From: an uncultured Oscillospiraceae bacterium
GTDB taxonomy: Bacteria > Bacillota > Clostridia > Oscillospirales > Acutalibacteraceae
Assembly: GCA_905200265.1 (NCBI GenBank)
Contig: CAJKJS010000003.1
Span: forward strand, 1 to 22,431
Length of the DNA stretch: 22,431 nucleotides
Direction: 5' to 3'
Positions 1-6,996 of the stretch are shown piece by piece (position 1 is the stretch's first letter; every line of letters starts with the position of its first letter). The position numbers were made by a program, and so were the translations under genes. The notes beneath the pieces were generated by a model that worked only from the letters and a program-made list of their open reading frames with translations, had not been told where the DNA came from and ran no database searches.

Positions 1-44
1 AAGAAAGATTTTTTCCTCTTTGCCTTTCTTCGACCCTATACCCT

Positions 45-1064
45 TTATTCCGATTTTGGGGATGCTTGTCCTGCATTTTCCAACACCAATTTTACCAGTG
101 TACCCCGTCCCGGCCGGCTTTGTATTTCGATATTATGTCCCATAAGGGCTAGGGCTCTTTGCGTTACATAAAGCCCCAAACCTGCGGATGCTTTTTCCCG
201 CGGGTTTTTACTGCCGACATATCCCTTTTCAAACACCTTTGGCAGTTCTTCCGGTTCGATTCCCACGCCCGAATCGGCAATCAGCAGCGTACATGGTTCC
301 TCTTTTGCCAGTACTACCCTCCCCCCTTCCGGAGTATAGGCCAATGCATTGGCAAGTACCTGGGAAATGGCAAATCCCAACCATTTTTCGTCGGTGACTA
401 CCGTACCTTCCATCGGTCCCATTTGCAGCTGAATTCCTTTTTGTTCAAATAACCGGGCGAATTTTCGCACTGTACCTTTTACAATCGTTTGCAGCGAATA
501 CTTTTTCATCACCATATCATGGCTATCGCTAAATAACCGCTGATAGAAAAGAGCCATATCCACACAATGTTCCATTCGGAACAACTCGGCGTATATGTCT
601 TCCCTCTGCTGAGACGGCACACTCTGCAGTAACAGCCGCATAGCCGAAATTGGGGGTTTCATCTGGCTTATCCACCGAATATAACAGTCAGTTTGTTCCT
701 TTCTTTGCTGCCGGGCGTCTTGGGTCAGTGCCTTTTTATCGTTTTCTTTCTGTTGCAAAAGAGAGCGATACATTTTTTCTATATCATCCTCTGCTTTGGG
801 ACCTTCCAGTTTCGCCCAATCACAATGATTATCGGAATCACTGATAGTGACTAACCATTGATACCGGCGCCGAAAAGCCACCAGATCGGCACACCAAAAT
901 CCTAGTAGGCACAGAAAACACACTCCCACTAAACAAATCATGGGCAACCGGGGAAGAGACCCTATCACGGTTATCGCTATGGCAAACCCCAGGCAGCACA
1001 AACCGCTTATCATTCGCCAGCGGCGCGCTTTCAAAAATGCTTTTATGATGGCTGCCCTTTTCAT
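45..1064 (-). CDS. BceS-like sensor histidine kinase lacking the phospho-acceptor His
   Basis: 339 aa. Two closely spaced membrane segments (about residues 17-36 and 41-60) with almost no external loop match intramembrane-sensing kinases of the BceS type, which normally detect cell-envelope stress or antimicrobial peptides through a partner ABC transporter. The ATP-binding domain looks intact: N-box Asn239, G1 box DSGVGI at 264-269, G2 box SAGLGL at 293-298. The dimerisation/phosphotransfer helix reads RWISQMKPPISAMRLLLQ, where family members carry HQIKTPI, so the acceptor His is Ser133 and the +4 Thr used in phosphatase activity is Pro137. The ATG is preceded by GGGAG at 8 nt. The gene follows the terminator of the GH13 gene. 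No response regulator or BceAB transporter lies upstream; what follows beyond base 45 is outside the window. The family call is firm, but signalling competence is doubtful. Confidence 0.85.
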   Translation of the reverse strand: MKRAAIIKAFLKARRWRMISGLCCLGFAIAITVIGSLPRLPMICLVGVCFLCLLGFWCADLVAFRRRYQWLVTISDSDNHCDWAKLEGPKAEDDIEKMYRSLLQQKENDKKALTQDARQQRKEQTDCYIRWISQMKPPISAMRLLLQSVPSQQREDIYAELFRMEHCVDMALFYQRLFSDSHDMVMKKYSLQTIVKGTVRKFARLFEQKGIQLQMGPMEGTVVTDEKWLGFAISQVLANALAYTPEGGRVVLAKEEPCTLLIADSGVGIEPEELPKVFEKGYVGSKNPREKASAGLGLYVTQRALALMGHNIEIQSRPGRGTLVKLVLENAGQASPKSE

Positions 1065-1090
1065 CTGATTGACTCCCTTTCTCCCCTTTT

Positions 1091-1118
1091 ACGGTATGCC
1101 AGGATATTTTCCTGTAAA
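1091..1118 (-). promoter_or_regulatory. Weak candidate promoter for the BceS-like kinase
   Basis: On the minus strand TTTACA (1118-1113), a 16-nt spacer and TACCGT (1096-1091) stand ahead of the kinase gene. The -35 is good and the -10 is poor. An imperfect palindrome, CAGGATATTTTCCTG at 1100-1114, fills the spacer and could be an operator. The call rests mainly on the need for a promoter after the strong upstream terminator. Confidence 0.3.
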
Positions 1119-1122
1119 AGAA

Positions 1123-1158
1123 AATTTTCCACCGTTTACAAGTAAACGGTGGAAAATT
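1123..1158 (-). terminator. Intrinsic terminator of the GH13 gene
   Basis: Perfect 17-bp inverted repeat (1123-1139 with 1142-1158; core CCACCGTTTAC) just after the GH13 stop codon. On the minus strand the descending arm runs into AAAATTTTCTTTT. It separates the GH13 gene from the downstream kinase. Confidence 0.85.
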
Positions 1159-1180
1159 CGTCGTTCCCTTTTTAGCAGTT

Positions 1181-2473
1181 TTAGCAGTCAAAAATAACCG
1201 GTCTGCCTTCGACAATCAATTCGCCGTTTTTCACCGTTACATTCTGGCCGTCTACTCGGTTTTGATAAATACCATCCGCTGCCGGAACCGGTACATGCGC
1301 CTGATTCGCCATCAGACTAAACACACCCACACAGGTGCGTCCATCTTTACGGTAAACAATCGTAGCCACATCCTGTTCATCGTCGGCCTTCATCTCCAGC
1401 AGTCCATCTGCCAAAATTGCATCGTGCTTAATCGCATACAGACTCTGCATCAGCTGTGTTAAATCTTCTGTTCCTTCGCCATTCCAATCTACCGGATCTA
1501 CGTTGAACAAATCCGGCAAATGGGCAATGGCTTTTTCCTGACCGCCGAACAACAGCATGCTGCCCCGCAGGAAATACATAAACGCTGTCCAGTTTATCAG
1601 CCGGGGCATTTCGGGGATCAGATCCCGGGCACGGGGGTTGTCGTGGTTTTCCAGATGCCGCATTTTTACATAGTTCTGCGGATAGATCATTTCCTGACGC
1701 AGCAGCATTTCCACATACCGGCTCAGCGGAATTTTCCGATCCAGATAATCCCGGTAATATTCTTTCATATCATAGTCGTATTCCATGTCGAAAGCGCTGT
1801 ACGTTTCACAATCGCTGGCCGCATACACTCCGTGATCGCGATTTTCTTTTACAAACGACGGTTCCACCGATTCCGCGAGCCAAATACAATCGGGGTTAAT
1901 CTGGGCCACTTCCTGACGGGCACGTTCCCAAAATTCCATGGGTACCAGCGGTGCTACGTCGCAGCGGAAGCCATCGACAATAGAAGCCCACATTTTTAGC
2001 GTATCAATCTGGTAATCCCACAAATCCGGGTTATGGATGTAATCCAGGTCGATAATATCACCCCAGTCGGCTACCTGGTTGCCAAAACTTCCGTCGGCTT
2101 TGTGGAAGAACCACTCAGGGTGGTGGTTGCGCAGCCAGGAATCGGGGGAGGTATGATTATATACCACGTCAATGATGCATTTCATGCCCCGGGCATGGAT
2201 CGCATCTACCAAATGGCAGAAATCGGCCCGCGTACCATAAGCGGGGTTGATGTCCCGGTAATCACGAATAGCGTACGGGCTGCCGGCCTGGCCCTTGCGA
2301 GCTTCTTCCCCAATGGGATGAATCGGCATAAGCCAAACGATATCCGTTCCCAGTGCCTTGATTCGGTCAAGATCCTTTTCTACGGCTGCAAACGTGCCTT
2401 CATTCGTGTGGTTACGCACATAAACAGAGTAAACCACCTGATTGCGCAGTGCGATCGCTGTATTTTTTGCCAT
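1181..2473 (-). CDS. GH13 alpha-amylase-family glycosidase, cytosolic
   Basis: 430 aa. All four conserved GH13 regions are visible in order: region I DVVYNHT (102-108), region II GFRCDVA with nucleophile Asp172, region III AESVE with acid/base Glu201, and region IV LENHDN with His277/Asp278. This is a compact single (beta/alpha)8 barrel followed by a short beta-sandwich C-domain, with no signal peptide, so it probably acts on imported maltodextrin-like oligosaccharides in the cytoplasm. Exact specificity (alpha-amylase, alpha-glucosidase, trehalose- or sucrose-related) cannot be read from the motifs. The ATG is preceded by AAAGGA at 10 nt. It is monocistronic, with its own promoter and a terminator. 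No sugar transporter or regulator gene is next to it. Confidence 0.9.
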   Translation of the reverse strand: MAKNTAIALRNQVVYSVYVRNHTNEGTFAAVEKDLDRIKALGTDIVWLMPIHPIGEEARKGQAGSPYAIRDYRDINPAYGTRADFCHLVDAIHARGMKCIIDVVYNHTSPDSWLRNHHPEWFFHKADGSFGNQVADWGDIIDLDYIHNPDLWDYQIDTLKMWASIVDGFRCDVAPLVPMEFWERARQEVAQINPDCIWLAESVEPSFVKENRDHGVYAASDCETYSAFDMEYDYDMKEYYRDYLDRKIPLSRYVEMLLRQEMIYPQNYVKMRHLENHDNPRARDLIPEMPRLINWTAFMYFLRGSMLLFGGQEKAIAHLPDLFNVDPVDWNGEGTEDLTQLMQSLYAIKHDAILADGLLEMKADDEQDVATIVYRKDGRTCVGVFSLMANQAHVPVPAADGIYQNRVDGQNVTVKNGELIVEGRPVIFDC

Positions 2474-2535
2474 ACAAGCGTCATCCTTTCTTCAATACAA
2501 TCTCATAGGCGGGCTATCCGCCCTTTTCGCCCCCC

Positions 2536-2544
2536 ATTATAGCA
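2536..2544 (-). promoter_or_regulatory. Extended -10 promoter of the GH13 gene
   Basis: Minus strand reads TGCTATAAT, a perfect extended -10, with no good -35 upstream. The leader of about 55 nt contains a small GC hairpin (arms 2508-2512 and 2518-2522) before the ribosome site. Confidence 0.65.
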
Positions 2545-2628
2545 AAGTCCACAAATATAATATTTCTTTAAAAGAACTATCTTTCTTTTCCTTTCTAGGC
2601 TTCCCCGGAAGTTTGAAGGTTTTGCCCC

Positions 2629-2666
2629 AAAAAAGAACCGCCCAACCATGTGGACGGTTCTTTTTT
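2629..2666 (-). terminator. Intrinsic terminator of the cysteine operon
   Basis: Perfect 12-bp inverted repeat AAAAAAGAACCG (2629-2640) / CGGTTCTTTTTT (2655-2666), only 3 nt after the glycerophosphodiesterase stop. On the minus strand the second arm ends in a run of six T. The A/T tails on both sides mean it could also work in the opposite direction. Confidence 0.9.
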
Positions 2667-2669
2667 CTT

Positions 2670-3386
2670 TTAACGATATAGGATGTCGGGATAATTGGTA
2701 ATCAAATGCTCACATTCAAACGCCAACATGGCATCTCGGGATGTGGGATCATTAATGGTCCAGGGGTGAATTTCAATACCGTTTTCGCGGCAATCTTCCA
2801 CACCCTGGCGGTCCAAATTGTCCCAGCACGGATGAATGTACTCGACCCCTACTGCCTTCGCATAGCGGCCCGGGTGAATGAGATTCCCCACGTACAAAAG
2901 CCCACAGGGAATGGTATCATCCAGTTCTTTGGCATCGAGCAGGCTGCGATGTTCAAAGGAAGAGAAGATAACCCGGTCTTTTATGCCGCTTTGCTGTACG
3001 AGGGAAACGGTACGGCGGGTGAGCTCTTTGTCATACCAGGCCGAGCAGGTCTTGATTTCAATGTTCAGCCGCAAGGAATTCCCCTGTAAAAAGGTGAGCA
3101 CTTCTTCCAGGGTGGGCACTTTTTCACCCACATACAGACGGCTGTACCATCCGCCGGCATCTAAGTCCTTAATTTCTTTCAGGGTCTTTTCCCGCACCAG
3201 CCCCTGGCTATTGGTGGTACGCGAAACATCTTCATCGTGCATCACCACAATAACGCCGTCTTTGGTCATTTGCACGTCCAGTTCAATACCGTCGGCATAC
3301 CGGCGAGCCGCTTCATGGAAAGCGGACATGGTGTTTTCCGGCGCATACGCGCTAGCCCCACGATGAGCATAGATCAGTGGATTCAT
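2670..3386 (-). CDS. Glycerophosphodiester phosphodiesterase (GDPD family)
   Basis: 238 aa, single GDPD TIM-barrel domain, normal length for the short cytosolic class. The signature is complete: N-terminal YAHRG with His8/Arg9, ENT at 17-19, ELD with Glu35/Asp37, and HD with His50. The family hydrolyses glycerophosphodiesters to glycerol-3-phosphate plus an alcohol. No signal peptide or membrane segment is seen, so it is probably intracellular. The ATG is preceded by AAGGAG at 10 nt. It is the last gene of the T-box-controlled cysE-cysS-ybaK operon, 3 nt after ybaK, and is followed at once by a terminator. Its link to cysteine metabolism is not obvious from sequence. Confidence 0.92.
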   Translation of the reverse strand: MNPLIYAHRGASAYAPENTMSAFHEAARRYADGIELDVQMTKDGVIVVMHDEDVSRTTNSQGLVREKTLKEIKDLDAGGWYSRLYVGEKVPTLEEVLTFLQGNSLRLNIEIKTCSAWYDKELTRRTVSLVQQSGIKDRVIFSSFEHRSLLDAKELDDTIPCGLLYVGNLIHPGRYAKAVGVEYIHPCWDNLDRQGVEDCRENGIEIHPWTINDPTSRDAMLAFECEHLITNYPDILYR

Positions 3387-3389
3387 ACA

Positions 3390-3899
3390 TTAACGTCTCC
3401 TTTCTTGTATCAGATCAATCGTTTTGGCGCCGAGAAGGTCGCACAATTTGTCTGGCGGCACTTCCACCTGCGCCCCGATTTTTCCGGCGCTGAGATAAAT
3501 GGTATCAAACAGCAGACAGCTTTCATCGATGACGGTAGGATACGGCTTTTTCATGCCCAGAGGTGAACAGCCACCCCGTACGTAGCCCGTTACCGCCAAA
3601 ATTTCTTTAACGGCAATCATCTCCACGCTTTTCTCACCTACCGCCCGGGCTGCCTTTTTCAAGTCAAGTTCTTCCGCTACGGGAATTACGAAAACGAAAA
3701 ATCCGCCGCTACTGCCCCGGGTAACCAACGTTTTAAATGCTTGCTCCACGTTTTGTCCCAGAGCTTCCGCGATGTGTACGCCAACACCTACTTCCTGTTC
3801 CCCTTCGTGTTCATAAAAATGAGGGGTATAGGGAATCCCGGCCTGGTCCAGCAAACGCATCACATTGGTTTTTCGTTCCGTTTCCTTTTTCTTTGCCAT
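3390..3899 (-). CDS. ybaK: Cys-tRNA(Pro) deacylase, YbaK/EbsC type
   Basis: 169 aa from the ATG at 3899. An in-frame TTG 15 nt upstream would overlap cysS, whereas the ATG has AAGGA at about 6 nt and begins 1 nt after the cysS stop. Family signatures are KTLV near residue 60 and GYVRGGCSPLGMKKP near 110. In other bacteria YbaK hydrolyses cysteine wrongly attached to tRNA-Pro by prolyl-tRNA synthetase and can act together with CysRS. Placement directly after cysE and cysS under a Cys T-box fits this: the gene is made together with the enzyme that raises cysteine. The general family call is very safe; substrate is inferred from family and context. Confidence 0.92.
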   Translation of the reverse strand: MAKKKETERKTNVMRLLDQAGIPYTPHFYEHEGEQEVGVGVHIAEALGQNVEQAFKTLVTRGSSGGFFVFVIPVAEELDLKKAARAVGEKSVEMIAVKEILAVTGYVRGGCSPLGMKKPYPTVIDESCLLFDTIYLSAGKIGAQVEVPPDKLCDLLGAKTIDLIQERRR

Positions 3900-3900
3900 G

Positions 3901-5304
3901 TTATTCCTTCTCAATATGCCATTTCACGCCCTGCGGGGTGTCTTCCAGTACCACATGGCGGGCACGCAGTTCATCACGAATCGCGTCAGCCGTAGCCCAA
4001 TCCCGGTTTTTCCGCGCCTGAGCTCGTTTTTCAATCAGCGCTTCAATTTCGCTATCCAGGTCCGTTTCTTCTTCCCTATACAAAAGCCCCAGGACATTGG
4101 CCAGTTCCATCAACCGGTCCAAAGATCCCTGCAACAGGCGGCGGCTGGGCGTTTCGGTTACACTACCGTTGATATCCCGCACCAGATCAAACAAGGCCGA
4201 AACCGCATCAGCGGTATTCAGATCATCTTCCATCGCACTGATAAAATGATCGCGATGGGTATCAAACGAAGCGAGCACGGCTTCGTCGTTTTCCTTTTCT
4301 TCTACCTGTGCATTCTTCAGCAGGAAGCGCAGGTTATCCCGGCAGTTATACAGCCGGTTCAGCGCCCCCTGGCACTGAGCCAGAATGTCGGTGCTGTAGT
4401 TAATCGGCATACGGTAATGCGACGATACCATCAGATACCGAATGGGTTCATACCCGTATTTTTCCGCTACTTCCCGCACCGTGAAGAAGTTGTGCAGGGA
4501 TTTGCTCATCTTCTGATTATCCACATTGATATACCCGTTGTGCATCCAGTACCGGGCAAACGGGGCTCCGTTGCAGCATTCGCTCTGGGCAATTTCGTTT
4601 TCGTGGTGGGGGAAAATCAGGTCCTGCCCGCCGCAGTGAATGTCAATGGTTGTACCCAGATAACGGCGCACCATGGCGCTGCATTCAATATGCCAACCGG
4701 GACGGCCTTTGCCCCAGGGGGATTCCCAATAGGGTTCGCCGGGTTTACTGCCCTTCCACACAGCAAAATCCATCGCATCTTCTTTGATTTCACCCACGCT
4801 GATGCGGGCACCCGCCTGCAAATCTTCCAACGGCTGATGGGACAGTTTGCCGTATTCATTAAACTTACGGGTACGGAAATATACGTCCCCATTTTCGGCC
4901 GGGTATGCATACCCCTTTTCTACCAAAGTACGGATAATGGCGATAATTTCGTCAATATTTTCGGTGGCCAGCGGATGCACCGTCGCCGGGCGCACATTCA
5001 GCCCTGCGGCGTCTTTTTTATACTCTTCCATATACCGGCGGGATACCGTCAAATAATCGGTCCCCTCTTCATTGGCTTTGCGAATGATCTTATCGTCAAT
5101 ATCGGTAAAGTTCTGCACGAACGTAACATTCATGCCTCGATATTCCAAATAGCGGCGCAACACATCAAACACGCAAATAGGCCGCGCATTGCCAATGTGG
5201 ATAAAATTGTACACCGTCGGGCCGCAGGCGTAAATTTTGGCTTCGCCTGGCACCATAGGCACAAATTCCTCTTTTTGACGAGTCATGGTATTATAGATCT
5301 TCAT
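3901..5304 (-). CDS. cysS: Cysteinyl-tRNA synthetase
   Basis: 467 aa, full length. A class I synthetase that charges tRNA-Cys. The HIGH-type motif HIGN is at 36-39 and KMSKS at 265-269. The four zinc ligands match the E. coli pattern: Cys27, Cys208, His233 and Glu237. The DALR-type anticodon-binding helices and small C-terminal domain follow. The ATG is preceded by AGGGGAG at 8 nt. It is second in the operon, 21 nt after cysE, and ends 1 nt before ybaK. Expression should be controlled by the Cys T-box upstream of cysE. Confidence 0.98.
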   Translation of the reverse strand: MKIYNTMTRQKEEFVPMVPGEAKIYACGPTVYNFIHIGNARPICVFDVLRRYLEYRGMNVTFVQNFTDIDDKIIRKANEEGTDYLTVSRRYMEEYKKDAAGLNVRPATVHPLATENIDEIIAIIRTLVEKGYAYPAENGDVYFRTRKFNEYGKLSHQPLEDLQAGARISVGEIKEDAMDFAVWKGSKPGEPYWESPWGKGRPGWHIECSAMVRRYLGTTIDIHCGGQDLIFPHHENEIAQSECCNGAPFARYWMHNGYINVDNQKMSKSLHNFFTVREVAEKYGYEPIRYLMVSSHYRMPINYSTDILAQCQGALNRLYNCRDNLRFLLKNAQVEEKENDEAVLASFDTHRDHFISAMEDDLNTADAVSALFDLVRDINGSVTETPSRRLLQGSLDRLMELANVLGLLYREEETDLDSEIEALIEKRAQARKNRDWATADAIRDELRARHVVLEDTPQGVKWHIEKE

Positions 5305-5325
5305 GAAATGAACTCCCCTTCTTTT

Positions 5326-5994
5326 TTATTCGTCATCGGACGGTTCCTTATGCTTGCGATGGTAAAACTGCTGTTCCAAACCGCCCATTTCGCAGCGCAG
5401 TTCCTGCAGTGCCTGTTCCACCGGGTCGCTGACATGCACCTGATCCAGCGCCATACTGGTGCATTCGGCCGGTTTTTCGCCGTTGATGCGTACCACCCGG
5501 GCGGGTACCCCCACAGCGGTCGCGTTGTCGGGCACTTCACTGAGCACCACGGCACCGGCCGCCACCCGGGCATTATCGCCTACACGGAAGGGCCCCAGCA
5601 CCTTGGCGCCGCTGCCTATCAGCACATTGTTCCCTAAGGTGGGATGCCGTTTGCCTTTGTCTTTTCCGGTTCCCCCCAGGGTTACATTTTGATACAGCGT
5701 GCAGTCGTCGCCGATTTCGGTGGTTTCCCCAATGACAACCCCCATGCCGTGGTCAATAAAGAGTCCTCTGCCGATTTTCGCACCGGGATGAATTTCTATC
5801 CCCGTTTTGTGCCGGGCCCGCTGGCTGATCCACCGGGCTAGAAAATAATGGCCGTGTTCATAGAGCCAGTGGCTTTTTCGATACGCCCGCACGGCTTTAA
5901 ATCCGGAATACAAAAAATATACTTCCCACCGGCTGCGAGCCGCTGGGTCCCGGGCCATAATCGAATCCAATTCTCGTTTCAATTCATCAAACAT
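5326..5994 (-). CDS. cysE: Serine O-acetyltransferase
   Basis: 222 aa, the short Firmicutes-type form without the long N-terminal region of E. coli CysE. It transfers acetyl from acetyl-CoA to L-serine to make O-acetylserine, the precursor of cysteine. The left-handed beta-helix is evident from hexapeptide repeats between about 65 and 165, with catalytic Asp81-His82 (IDHGMG), GETTEIG at 89-95, and His117 in KRHPT. The charged C-terminal tail (about 180-222) is longer than the minimum. The ATG has AGGGAGAG about 10 nt upstream. It is first gene of the T-box operon. No cysK is present in the window. Confidence 0.96.
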   Translation of the reverse strand: MFDELKRELDSIMARDPAARSRWEVYFLYSGFKAVRAYRKSHWLYEHGHYFLARWISQRARHKTGIEIHPGAKIGRGLFIDHGMGVVIGETTEIGDDCTLYQNVTLGGTGKDKGKRHPTLGNNVLIGSGAKVLGPFRVGDNARVAAGAVVLSEVPDNATAVGVPARVVRINGEKPAECTSMALDQVHVSDPVEQALQELRCEMGGLEQQFYHRKHKEPSDDE

Positions 5995-6060
5995 AAAAGG
6001 CGTTCTCTCCCTTTCTCTCTAGTTCTGGCAGCAAAGGCGGAGAACAACGCGGCGAAAAAC

Positions 6061-6097
6061 AAAAAACCTCCGCACGCCGTAAACCGGCATACGGAGG
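6061..6097 (-). terminator. Regulated terminator of the Cys T-box
   Basis: Minus-strand arms 6097-6083 and 6081-6067 pair through CCTCCGTATGCCG / CGGCGTGCGGAGG with two G-U pairs, followed by TTTTTTGTTTTT. Its first arm overlaps the antiterminator. Confidence 0.92.
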
Positions 6098-6346
6098 CGG
6101 TGTTTCCGCGGTTCCACTCCGAGCTTATCACTCTGAAGGCGCATAACGGCGCCACCCGTGCCCGGATACTTCGCCGTAACTTACGGCGGTTCCCCCGGCC
6201 AGCCTGGGTTATTCCCCAACGTCGGTGCATTTCTCCCTTAAACCTAAAGCCAGGGCGCTTCCAGCCACGAACATTCATGGCGCCCCTTCTCTGGCGGCCG
6301 GTTTTATTCAAGGATACTTCTCCCACGCACAGCCTTTCTTTCCTTT
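6061..6346 (-). promoter_or_regulatory. T-box leader with a cysteine (UGC) specifier
   Basis: This 393-nt gene-free stretch between pgsA and cysE holds a typical T-box leader of about 285 nt. In transcript order: a stem I 5' side with an AGTA element, an AGAGA GA-type motif, a distal region GGCTGGAAGCG, and a specifier context GAAATGCACC with the codon TGC at 6229-6227. Then come the conserved T-box TGGAACCGCGG (6116-6106) and a terminator. The antiterminator can form by pairing CGGAG just before the T-box with CTCCG of the terminator's first arm. Uncharged tRNA-Cys is expected to stabilise the antiterminator and switch on the cysE operon. Confidence 0.92.
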
Positions 6347-6352
6347 TTATAC

Positions 6353-6380
6353 AGTATACACCTTTTTTGTTCCTTGTAAA
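6353..6380 (-). promoter_or_regulatory. Promoter of the T-box/cysE operon
   Basis: Minus strand: TTTACA (6380-6375), 16-nt spacer, TATACT (6358-6353). It lies only 8-35 nt beyond the pgsA stop, so the leader should start near 6346. Confidence 0.8.
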
Positions 6381-6387
6381 GGCCTTT

Positions 6388-6972
6388 TCAGGCTCCTTCC
6401 CGAAGAATATCCCAGTTGTGGCGCAAGTATACAAGGCCAGACAGCACGGTGAAAAAGGCCGCAATTGCCAATAGAACATCGCCCACCATGCCCATAATCA
6501 GTCCGCTTTCCGCCGACAGGGACAAAATACCCATGCTTCCCAGTTCCAGCAGGTACTGCATGAGCAACACCGCCAAAATCGCAACAATCTGAGAAACCGT
6601 CTTCGCTTTGCCCCACATATTGGCAGCAATCACCCGGCCCCGGTCGGCTGCCACCAGGCGAATCGATGTAACCATAAATTCCCGTGCCAGCATCAGTACC
6701 ACAATCCAGACATCCGCCAGATCCTGACTGACTAAACACACCATAGCCGAAAGCACCATGACTTTATCGGCCAGCGGGTCCATAAACTTGCCGAAATTCG
6801 TAATCAAATTCCGTTTGCGGGCAATTTTCCCGTCTAAGTGGTCGGTATATGACGCCACCGCAAACAAAATAAAGGCTATCAGGAAATGATGCGGAAACGG
6901 GTAAAGCACGGCAGCCACAAAAAACGGCACCAAAATCATGCGCATCACCGTTAGCCGGTTCGGTAGATTCAT
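6388..6972 (-). CDS. pgsA: CDP-diacylglycerol-glycerol-3-phosphate 3-phosphatidyltransferase
   Basis: 194 aa integral membrane enzyme that makes phosphatidylglycerophosphate, the committed step to phosphatidylglycerol and cardiolipin. The CDP-alcohol phosphotransferase signature is complete: DHLDGKIAR at 44-52 followed by G61, D65 and D69. Several hydrophobic helices span the rest. The ATG is preceded by AAGGAGG at 7 nt. It is the last gene of recA-recX-rimO-pgsA, 24 nt after rimO. There is no clear terminator after it; only a small GCCT-GAAA-AGGC hairpin overlaps its stop codon. Confidence 0.96.
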   Translation of the reverse strand: MNLPNRLTVMRMILVPFFVAAVLYPFPHHFLIAFILFAVASYTDHLDGKIARKRNLITNFGKFMDPLADKVMVLSAMVCLVSQDLADVWIVVLMLAREFMVTSIRLVAADRGRVIAANMWGKAKTVSQIVAILAVLLMQYLLELGSMGILSLSAESGLIMGMVGDVLLAIAAFFTVLSGLVYLRHNWDILREGA

Positions 6973-6996
6973 GTTAGAGCCTCCTTTTCCCCGCTA

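Noticed and set aside
1..44. Possible terminator or gene after the BceS-like kinase
   Set aside because: Only a weak AGAAAG/CTTTCT pairing is seen and the stretch is cut by the window edge; nothing can be supported.
3865..5637. 590-codon open frame on the plus strand
   Set aside because: It lies opposite cysS, cysE and ybaK, whose motifs are complete. The translation is low-complexity (rich in His, Phe, Gln and Ile), as expected of an antisense shadow.
5979..6479. 166-codon minus-strand open frame over the cysE leader
   Set aside because: It is the T-box leader read as protein; the conserved RNA elements explain the sequence.
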